Shown here piece by piece: positions 6,645 through 12,414 of a stretch of 12,414 bases of DNA (within the stretch, counting starts at the first letter, position 1; each line of letters opens with the position of its first letter). The stretch is taken from the NCBI GenBank assembly GCA_002404095.1, contig DHJA01000093.1, forward strand, positions 1 through 12,414, written 5' to 3'. The notes under the pieces are model-generated. The model had not been told where the DNA came from, made no database searches, and saw nothing but the letters and a program-made list of their open reading frames with translations. The position numbers were made by a program, and so were the translations under genes. Source of the DNA: Planctomycetaceae bacterium UBA4732 (GTDB lineage: Bacteria > Planctomycetota > Planctomycetia > Gemmatales > Gemmataceae).

Positions 6645-6665
6645 GTCGCTCGCGGAGCGAGCGAC
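6645..6665. repeat. Stem-loop repeat, type 9-3-9, copy 3
   Basis: Perfect 9-base arms (gtcgctcgc / gcgagcgac) with loop gga. It differs from copy 1 by paired substitutions on both arms, so the stem is kept while the sequence changes. It lies 19 bases beyond the stop of the K/P/G-rich gene. On the minus strand only TTT follows, so it is at best a weak terminator. Confidence 0.85.
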
Positions 6666-6684
6666 CCACCTTAAAACCAAGCCG

Positions 6685-8853
6685 TTAATCGACCCGATTC
6701 TTGCCCGTGAGCATGTCCTTGAGGATCTTGGAAATCTTCGCCTCGGTTTCGGCGAGTTCTTTCATCTCTTTTTGGATCATTTCGTAGTGCGACCGCTCCT
6801 TGGAGTCCTTGGCGGTGTCCGGCGCCGGCGCCTGTTCGCCGCGATATTCCCTGGCGTATAGGCCGGTACGGCTGTTGAGTCCCTTCTGCATGGAACGCAG
6901 CAGCTTGAGCTGCGCAATGAGGTCCACGAGCGGGTCTTCGCCCGGCGGCTTCGGCGGTCCCGGCGGCGGCGGCTTTTGTCCCTTGTCCTTATTGGCCTGG
7001 CGTTGCTTTTTCAGCGCCTCCACCATGTCGGCCAGGTTCTTGATGATCTCGTCCTCAACGGCCGTGGTCACGGCGCCGGTGTCCGTCTGGGCGAGGCGGG
7101 CCTTGACCGTGAGCATGTCCTTACGGACCATCTGGAACATCTCGGCGAACGCGATCGCGGAGCCGTCGTTCTCCAGCAGAGCCAACGCGCGGTCGGCCTC
7201 TTTGACGATCTCATATTCGCGGTCGGAAAGCACGTTGGAGTCGAGCGCCAACGGCCGTTCGTCGCCCTTGGATCGGCGGATTTCCTGGAGCTTTTCGTCC
7301 AGTTTCACGGTGCCGTCTTTGACGGCGATCTGCATGGCCAACATCTTGGCGCAGCGGGCCTGTAAGCGCTCCAGAACGCGCTCGATCTCTTCCTGGCGAT
7401 CCGCGTTGATGATTTCTTCCAGGTTCTTGATCGCCTTGGCGATGTCGTCGGCGGCTTTCTCCGCGGGCGGCGTAGCGCCCGGCTTGTTGTCCTTGTCGAG
7501 CTTGTCCTTGGCCTCCTCCATGTCCTTGATGCCTTCTTCGATCTTCTTGCGCACAGGCAACTTCATCTGAGGTCCGGCCGGCGGCGGAGGGGGCGCGCTT
7601 TCGCCGCCTTCGCCCTTGCCTTGGCCGGGCTGACCCTGACCGGGTTGGCCGGCGGACGGGTTGCCCTTGCTTTGGCCGGCCTTGGCGTCGCCAGCCTTGG
7701 CGTCGCCGGGCTTGGATTCACCCTTGCCCTCTTTTTGACCTTTGCTATCGCTGCCGCTCTTGCTCGCGCTGGGCTTGCCTTCGCCCGGCTTGCCTTCGCC
7801 CGGCTTGCTGTCCTTCGACGCGCCCGGCTTGCCTGCCTCCTTCGACGCGCCAGGCTTCGACTCGTTGCCCTTGGCTTCGCCCGGCTTGGGATCGCCCGGC
7901 TTGCCTTCCTTTGATTCGCCGGGCTTACCCTCGCCGGGCTTACCGCCCTCTTTGCCTTCGCCTGCCTTGCCGTCGCTCGGCTTGCCTTCTTTGCTCTCGC
8001 CCGGCTTGGCCTCCTTCGCATCGCCGCCCTTGGCCTCGCCAGGCTTCTTGCCGTCTTTCGTCTCGCCAGTCTTGGCCTCGCCCGGCTTGCTTTCCTTGCT
8101 TTCGCCTGGCTTGGCGTCCTTCGCTTGGCCCTTAGGGCCTGGGGTGTCGTTTTTGGCCTCGGCCTTACCCTTGGCGTCCGAACCCGGCTTGCCGTCGTCC
8201 TTGGCTTCGCTCTTCTTGAAGTCCGGCTTCTTCCCCGCGCCGGCGTTGGGGTCGAGCGTTTTCTTGGTTTCGGCGTGAATCTTATCTTGGGCCTTGGCGA
8301 GGTCTTGGCCGGACTTGTTGTTTCGGTCGATCTGCTCGATCAGGCGTCGTTCCTTGCTGTAGACTTCTTTGAGCTTTTCCAACAAGCGCAGGTTGGCCTC
8401 GATCTTCTTGCGATTCTCTTTGAAGTCGTCGCCCGATTGCAACAGGTCGATCAGCTTCAACATCGCGACATGCAATTCCTTGTTGCCGGCCTCAATGTCG
8501 TTGGCTTTCTGAAACGCCTTGAAGGTAGTCGGGTCTTGCAGGCTTTCGATCACCTTGTCGAACTGGCCGTCCACGGCCAGGTTGCTGATTTCCTTAAGAA
8601 CCCCATCGAGGATTTTGACTGTAGCCTTATCCTCATCCTTGTCGCTGGTTTCCAGGCGTTGCTTGAGCTTGAGGACTTCATTCTTGAACGCGTCAAACTC
8701 TTCGCGAAGGAGCTTCTCCTTGGCCGCGGCCAAATCCTGCGCGACCTTGGAATCCGGGGCCGGCGCGTCGGGTTTCTTGGGATCGTCGGCCCGCACGGTC
8801 ATGGCGAACGCAACGGCCGTCACGAAAAGCGCGGCAAGGAGTCTACGAGTCAT
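6685..8853 (-). CDS. Exported coiled-coil protein with a long K/P/G/E low-complexity centre
   Basis: A 722-residue protein of unrecognised family. Residues 1-22 are a signal peptide (LLAALFVTAVAFAMTVRA). Residues about 36-200 are charged and helical, probably coiled coil (repeated Glu/Lys heptads with KLKQRLE and LRLLEKLKEVY). Residues about 205-420 are a disordered tract built from variants of KPGE, SKEGKPG and GDAK. A PPPPP stretch follows at 421-425. Residues about 430-620 are again helical (VRKKIEEGIKDMEEAKDKL, LEEIINADRQEEIERVLERL). A proline-rich break at 628-638 precedes a last helical segment to the C-terminus. No catalytic motif is visible. The signal peptide implies an extracytoplasmic location, with two helical arms joined by a flexible linker. 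The start at 8853 has GAGAGGA at 8863-8869. An in-frame GTG/ATG-type extension to 9012 runs through intergenic repeats and is rejected. It follows the large membrane protein by 189 bases; a shared structure is plausible but inferred. Confidence 0.9.
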   Translation of the reverse strand: MTRRLLAALFVTAVAFAMTVRADDPKKPDAPAPDSKVAQDLAAAKEKLLREEFDAFKNEVLKLKQRLETSDKDEDKATVKILDGVLKEISNLAVDGQFDKVIESLQDPTTFKAFQKANDIEAGNKELHVAMLKLIDLLQSGDDFKENRKKIEANLRLLEKLKEVYSKERRLIEQIDRNNKSGQDLAKAQDKIHAETKKTLDPNAGAGKKPDFKKSEAKDDGKPGSDAKGKAEAKNDTPGPKGQAKDAKPGESKESKPGEAKTGETKDGKKPGEAKGGDAKEAKPGESKEGKPSDGKAGEGKEGGKPGEGKPGESKEGKPGDPKPGEAKGNESKPGASKEAGKPGASKDSKPGEGKPGEGKPSASKSGSDSKGQKEGKGESKPGDAKAGDAKAGQSKGNPSAGQPGQGQPGQGKGEGGESAPPPPPAGPQMKLPVRKKIEEGIKDMEEAKDKLDKDNKPGATPPAEKAADDIAKAIKNLEEIINADRQEEIERVLERLQARCAKMLAMQIAVKDGTVKLDEKLQEIRRSKGDERPLALDSNVLSDREYEIVKEADRALALLENDGSAIAFAEMFQMVRKDMLTVKARLAQTDTGAVTTAVEDEIIKNLADMVEALKKQRQANKDKGQKPPPPGPPKPPGEDPLVDLIAQLKLLRSMQKGLNSRTGLYAREYRGEQAPAPDTAKDSKERSHYEMIQKEMKELAETEAKISKILKDMLTGKNRVD
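7594..8241 (-). repeat. Low-complexity coding repeat (K/P/G/E-rich)
   Basis: About 216 codons (residues 205-420 of the enclosing gene) form imperfect short repeats. On the plus strand they read as many variants of cgcccggcttgcc and ttcgcc. The repetitive sequence keeps other frames open over hundreds of bases on both strands, giving spurious Leu/Pro/Ser-rich and Arg/Ala/Ser-rich reading frames. Length variation by slippage or unequal recombination, and local assembly error, are both likely here. Confidence 0.9.
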
Positions 8854-8862
8854 AATGAGTCG

Positions 8863-8869
8863 TCCTCTC
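8863..8869 (-). promoter_or_regulatory. Ribosome binding site of the K/P/G-rich gene
   Basis: GAGAGGA on the minus strand, 9 bases before the ATG at 8853. It fixes the start at the signal peptide rather than at 9012. Confidence 0.65.
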
Positions 8870-8917
8870 ACGTTGGCGAGGGCCGCGGCCCCCGGTGGAT
8901 GAACTACCCTCGATTCC

Positions 8918-8931
8918 CCGGCTAGCGCCGG
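8918..8931. repeat. Small GC-rich hairpin in the gap upstream of the K/P/G-rich gene
   Basis: The arms ccggc / gccgg enclose tagc, with flanking actac and gtagt that could extend the pairing across a bulge. The surrounding 8885-8940 block may be part of another dispersed planctomycete repeat, but only one copy is present here, so this is uncertain. Confidence 0.35.
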
Positions 8932-8935
8932 TCGT

Positions 8936-8965
8936 AGTATTGACGATCCGAGACGGTGCGGCCAA
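8936..8965 (-). promoter_or_regulatory. Weak candidate promoter for the K/P/G-rich gene
   Basis: On the minus strand, TTGGCC (8960-8965) and AATACT (8936-8941) are 18 bases apart and lie about 85 bases before the start codon. Matches to the sigma-70 type consensus are 4 of 6 at best. Given by context only and could easily be chance. Confidence 0.15.
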
Positions 8966-8977
8966 CAGCAAGCGACG

Positions 8978-9040
8978 TTTAGCCGCGACCCGACAGGGGA
9001 GCGCGGGATCAACGCACTTCCCTGTCGGCTCGCGGCTAAA
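8978..9040. repeat. Palindromic repeat after the large membrane-protein gene
   Basis: The 21-base arms at 8978-8998 and 9020-9040 are inverted copies with one mismatch (outer bases tttagccgcga, inner bases cgacaggg), around a 21-base loop. It begins 2 bases after the stop of the 1111-residue gene, a position matching copy B at 5157-5216. There is no U-run beyond it on the minus strand (it continues CGTCGCTTGC), so it may be a transcript-end stabiliser, a factor-dependent terminator site or a dispersed repeat. Confidence 0.8.
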
Positions 9041-9042
9041 CC

Positions 9043-12000
9043 TCACGGCTTCTTCGGCGCCGGTTCGTCAAAGAACGAGTCCTCCAACCGATGCTTGATC
9101 TCGGCGGCCAGTATTTCCTGGTCATGCACACCATCCGCAATGTGCGAAATCGCGTGCAGCAGGCTTTCCAGGTTTTCCAGCCCCCGCATCACTTCCAACA
9201 CCTCGTTAAGGTTCGCCATCAACAGGGCGATGCGCCGGTTCAACTCCTTGCCGGCCGCGCGCGAGGCGTCGATGCGATCCTTGTCCGACGTGCCCTTTTC
9301 ATCCAGCGCCTTGCGAAAATTGCTATTCGCTTCCAACACCGCCGGGAAGTTGCCGTCCCTATACTTCTCGTCCACAGCGCCCGGCGTCCCTTCAAGAATC
9401 TTGCCCAGCGGCGCGACGATCCGCGTCTCCGATTCCACGATCTTTTTCGATTGGATGACGTTGAGCTGTTCCTCGCGCACCATGCGCTGGTAATTGGCGT
9501 AGACCTCGCGCGTCGTCGCCAGACAGTTCTCGATGGTCTCATTGCTCTGCTCCGCCCGCGTACTCGGCGCAAGCAAATCCTTCACCTGCACGTCCGGCCG
9601 CTCTAGGTTGTGGACGCCCACGTCGAGCGCCTGCGCTTTTTCCTGCAATTCCTGGTAGCGCTTGTTTAGAGCCGCGTATTGCTTGCCCTCGTCCTCGCCG
9701 ATTTTCATCAGCAATACGCTCTCCGGCACGATCAAAAAGGAGAACGTCTCTTTGCTCTTGCTCAAGTGCGGAATCGGCGCCCCACTCGCCCCCATCTGTT
9801 CGTCAGCGTCGGTGTCGGTCGCCTCCAACCAGAGGTCCATCCGGTAATACGGGTGGTTGTCTTCCAGCGCCTGCGGCATCAGCTTCCACAGCGGAAAATC
9901 GCAGGCCAGTCGGTCGTCCTGAACGCCGAAAGGTTTATCCTCCCGAAACGGACTTATAACATCTGGTAAGATGTCGAAGTCGTGAACCAGTTGACGGAAG
10001 GGCAGCTTCTGACCCTTGCCAAGCAGCTCCTTGATCGTCTGCGTCGGCAGGAATTCATCCTTGGCGTCGCGCATATTTTGGGTAAACAATGGCGTTGAAT
10101 ACGTCTCAGCGTCCCGGTCCTGGCCGAGCAAATAGACCGCCGCCATGAACGGATTGGAGCCGCCGGGCGCCGTCAAAGCCACCACCGGCACTGTAAAGAC
10201 GGCGTTGACGTCGGTCTTGGTCGCGGTGGTCAGGGTATAGCGATAACGCACGTCGCCGAGCGCGTGGTCGTCGTGGACCTTCGCACCCAACGGAATGCGG
10301 GCTTTCCGCGTCACCATGAAGTAGGTTTCGTCGCGGTCTTTGGCCTTGATCGTGGTCTTGCGCATCACCTCCACGCGGGCGTCGGTCAACTCGGGGGCCG
10401 TGTCGTCCTGCGGCTTGACCACCACCTTGCGCTTGCCCTTCACGCCGTCCGTGTCGGTGAACTCGAAGTCGAACACCAGATCTCTTCGCACATCGGGCAA
10501 TTCCAGGCGGAAACCCTTGTGATCGGGCAGCAGTTCCAGCCCGCGGCGGATTTCTTCGCCGGCCTTGGCCTGCTTCACCGCCACAACGCCGCGTCCGCCG
10601 CCGGGAACGTCGGCGACAAGGCGCACTTCATCGACGGTCTTGGCCGCTTTCAAGAAAGCCTCTTTCAACTCCTTGTCCGATTTGGCCGTCAGCGACAAAT
10701 CGGTCCCGGCCGGTATGTCGATGCGCGAGGTTTCACTGCCGGCTTGGAGAACGTCGCGCTCCTCGAACGGCTGCTTCTTACCGCGCAGATCGGCCAGCGA
10801 AGTCCTTTCGTCGGGACGATAAAAGAGGTACGCGGGCCGGCTTTCCTGGACGCCGAGAGAGATCAGGCTCGGCGCCGGCACGAGCGTGATGTAACGGCGC
10901 GGCGTGTAATAGTCCTCGCCCTGCACCGTGAAGACGACCGATTCTTTGAGGTCGCCGAAGTTGCCGGTGTACTCGTTGTCCTGGGTCTTGCGCATCTCGT
11001 TCCGCAGATACGTCTTGTCGCCCGTACATTTCAGGTAAATAATGTCCGGCACGGTGAGCTTGCGCATCGTCCGACTCATGGACGGCTTGGCGGCCAGGGC
11101 GTCCACCTTGTCGAGCGTGGCGCTCACCAAGGCCAGCCGGTCGAGACGAGAGAGAACCACGTTTGCGTCCGCGCCTGGCTCGCCAGCGACGTTGGCAACG
11201 AGAGCTTCTACCACGTCATCGACGGTGAGACCGACGCTGTCATCGCTGACTTTCCAAGCTGCCGGCGCCTTGGGCGGCGTCAGGCCGTCAAGCCTTTCGG
11301 GCGTGAGGTCAGCCCACAGCAACGGCCTTTCGCCGCCGACCGCCGGATCGGTCACGGCCCAATGAGAGAAGCCATCGGAGGTCGGCAAGGTTCGCACCTG
11401 GAACTTGCGGTTTCGCAAAGCCACCTCATCCACCGTTAGCCCTAAATCAGGGTCGCGCGGCGTTAAGGCGAACGGCGGCGCTGGTGGAGGACCGGCGGTG
11501 ATCCAACCGCGATGGGTCGTCAGATCTTCCCACGTCAACGGCCGCCAGCCTTCCGGATATTTTGAATCGGCAATGACGTATTCCAGGGCGCGCACGCGCA
11601 AAGGTGGAACCTTGTTGTCCTTGCCGACGCGCAGCTCCTTGCCCTCGAAGCCGATCAATTCCAGCTGCGCCCGCCGAGGCCAAATGGTGTTTTGCAGGAG
11701 AATGTTGCGCTCAAACCAGATGGCGGCGGTTTCATTGAAACGGCTATAGCCGGTACGGCCGACGTGAACCTGCCGGGCCGAGTCGAGGGCCAGACACAAG
11801 CCGCCCGCGACGAGATACAGGCCCACGGTCAGCGCCGCCGCGACCAGGCCGCGACGGATGAGACGGCCCCAATCGAACGCTTGTTGGACCGGCACTTGTT
11901 GGACGCGCTCCGCCGCTTCGTGGATGGTCTCGAGGATCATCGCCGGCGAGTAGCCTTGTTCTTCCGCCCTTTGCAGATCCGACAACTCCACGGCCGTGAT

Positions 12001-12378
12001 GAGGCGGTCGCCGAGCAGCTTGGGGAAGCGACGTTCCAGCACCAACGCAAGAGCCGGGTCGCGGAATTCGCGCAGCAGCCGGCCGACCACTTTGAGAGAC
12101 ACGGCAGTCAACAGGCCGGCCGTCACTGCTAAGAGAATCAACAGACGGGCGGTCCACGGCCATTCTTGCACTATGTCGATGCCGAATAGTTTGAAGAAGC
12201 CGTAGTCGAGAGCTAGGCCGATCCAGAACCATAGGGCCACGTAAAGAACCAGCAGCAAAGCGCCTTCCAGACTGACGTAAGTGCGAATATAGCCGCGCAA
12301 CCGGGCGAGCGGGCTGCGCACGCGCTGATCGGATTCGCTCAGGCTGCGCCGCGGCACGGGGGGGGTGATGGTTGCCAT
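9043..12378 (-). CDS. Large membrane-anchored protein, DUF4175-like layout
   Basis: A complete 1111-residue protein. A basic N-terminus is followed by hydrophobic segments at about 36-62, 76-98 and 177-198. Between the second and third is a conserved-looking helical stretch with LVLERRFPKLLGDRLITAVEL. With a cytosolic N-terminus, the remaining 900 residues would face the periplasm. They include a partial internal duplication (about 262-400), Ig-like or beta-rich sections (about 440-500 and 655-720, the latter with AKVHDDHALGDVRYRYTL) and a mostly helical C-terminus (about 890-1100). The DDH-AL-DV motif and the three-helix start resemble DUF4175-type proteins, which in planctomycetes I recall near MoxR, DUF58 and von Willebrand-factor A genes; that link is memory plus inference. 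No catalytic motif is seen. The ATG at 12378 has a strong GAAGGA site 5 bases upstream, and an in-frame TGA at 12388-12390 rules out a longer start. It is upstream of the coiled-coil gene and may work with it. Confidence 0.9.
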   Translation of the reverse strand: MATITPPVPRRSLSESDQRVRSPLARLRGYIRTYVSLEGALLLVLYVALWFWIGLALDYGFFKLFGIDIVQEWPWTARLLILLAVTAGLLTAVSLKVVGRLLREFRDPALALVLERRFPKLLGDRLITAVELSDLQRAEEQGYSPAMILETIHEAAERVQQVPVQQAFDWGRLIRRGLVAAALTVGLYLVAGGLCLALDSARQVHVGRTGYSRFNETAAIWFERNILLQNTIWPRRAQLELIGFEGKELRVGKDNKVPPLRVRALEYVIADSKYPEGWRPLTWEDLTTHRGWITAGPPPAPPFALTPRDPDLGLTVDEVALRNRKFQVRTLPTSDGFSHWAVTDPAVGGERPLLWADLTPERLDGLTPPKAPAAWKVSDDSVGLTVDDVVEALVANVAGEPGADANVVLSRLDRLALVSATLDKVDALAAKPSMSRTMRKLTVPDIIYLKCTGDKTYLRNEMRKTQDNEYTGNFGDLKESVVFTVQGEDYYTPRRYITLVPAPSLISLGVQESRPAYLFYRPDERTSLADLRGKKQPFEERDVLQAGSETSRIDIPAGTDLSLTAKSDKELKEAFLKAAKTVDEVRLVADVPGGGRGVVAVKQAKAGEEIRRGLELLPDHKGFRLELPDVRRDLVFDFEFTDTDGVKGKRKVVVKPQDDTAPELTDARVEVMRKTTIKAKDRDETYFMVTRKARIPLGAKVHDDHALGDVRYRYTLTTATKTDVNAVFTVPVVALTAPGGSNPFMAAVYLLGQDRDAETYSTPLFTQNMRDAKDEFLPTQTIKELLGKGQKLPFRQLVHDFDILPDVISPFREDKPFGVQDDRLACDFPLWKLMPQALEDNHPYYRMDLWLEATDTDADEQMGASGAPIPHLSKSKETFSFLIVPESVLLMKIGEDEGKQYAALNKRYQELQEKAQALDVGVHNLERPDVQVKDLLAPSTRAEQSNETIENCLATTREVYANYQRMVREEQLNVIQSKKIVESETRIVAPLGKILEGTPGAVDEKYRDGNFPAVLEANSNFRKALDEKGTSDKDRIDASRAAGKELNRRIALLMANLNEVLEVMRGLENLESLLHAISHIADGVHDQEILAAEIKHRLEDSFFDEPAPKKP

Positions 12379-12383
12379 GATTA

Positions 12384-12389
12384 TCCTTC
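12384..12389 (-). promoter_or_regulatory. Strong ribosome binding site of the large membrane-protein gene
   Basis: GAAGGA with a 5-base spacer (TAATC) to the ATG at 12378. It overlaps an in-frame TGA (12388-12390), so it also marks the upstream limit of the frame. Only 36 bases upstream of the gene are in the window, too few to locate a promoter or an upstream gene. Confidence 0.8.
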
Positions 12390-12414
12390 AAAGTCTAAGG
12401 CGAGCCGGGGCGCC

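Larger units (their letters stand above)
6428..6684. other. Intergenic region with three stem-loop repeats
   Basis: This 257-base gap separates the K/P/G-rich gene from the NPCBM gene. The half nearest the upstream gene holds three similar hairpins (see the separate entries). The rest (6428-6535) is unique sequence in which a promoter for the NPCBM-protease cluster would be expected. I could not find a convincing -35/-10 pair there. Confidence 0.6.

Noticed and set aside
7594..8241. CRISPR or tandem-repeat array
   Set aside because: Units are short, irregular and in frame with a long coding region; there are no constant repeats with unique spacers.
7563..8278. Long open frames on both strands over the K/P/G tract
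   Set aside because: They are Leu/Pro/Ser- or Arg/Ala-rich products of the repeat in the wrong frame, with no ribosome site or domain.
8854..9012. Upstream extension of the K/P/G-rich protein
   Set aside because: The added 53 residues are coded by intergenic repeat sequence, and the signal peptide with a ribosome site begins at 8853.
10264..11439. A 391-codon plus-strand open frame
   Set aside because: It is antisense to the large membrane-protein gene, His/Arg/Val-rich and without recognisable domains.

Overview
The window carries six genes, all on the minus strand, so transcription runs from high to low coordinates. GC is high. Most products have an N-terminal signal peptide, and several gaps hold short palindromic interspersed repeats. 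Tandem S1C (HtrA-like) proteases, an NPCBM-domain protein, a K/P/G/E-rich coiled-coil protein and a very large membrane-anchored protein of DUF4175-like layout together suggest a member of the Planctomycetota, probably Gemmataceae or a relative. That placement is inference from gene style and repeats, as there is no marker gene. Bases 1-24 are not genomic: they end in the 19-base Tn5 mosaic end used in Nextera libraries, so this is an untrimmed contig end.

Layout in order of transcription. (a) 12378-9043: a 1111-residue protein with three N-terminal membrane segments, a large extracytoplasmic body and a C-terminal helical region. (b) 8853-6685: a 722-residue exported coiled-coil protein with a central stretch of about 215 residues made almost only of K, P, G, E, S, A and D. 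(c) 6427-5219: a 402-residue exported protein with four degenerate beta repeats followed by an NPCBM domain. (d) 5128-3302: an S1C serine protease with an intact His-Asp-Ser triad, one PDZ domain and an unrecognised C-terminal domain. (e) 3265-2183: a second HtrA-like protein that has lost the catalytic His and Ser. (f) 2106-70: a third HtrA-like protein that has lost all three triad residues, carries two PDZ domains and is fused to an alpha/beta-hydrolase domain that also lacks its nucleophile serine and catalytic histidine.

The last four genes are separated by only 36 to 90 bases and are probably co-transcribed. The two upstream genes sit behind larger repeat-bearing gaps (189 and 257 bases). 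The most interesting point is the trio of adjacent HtrA paralogues: one active enzyme followed by two pseudoproteases with stepwise loss of catalytic residues, the last also carrying a pseudo-hydrolase. This suggests a periplasmic protein-quality or substrate-binding system in which the dead paralogues act as PDZ-bearing regulators, adaptors or scaffolds. No RNA gene, CRISPR array or intact mobile element was seen.
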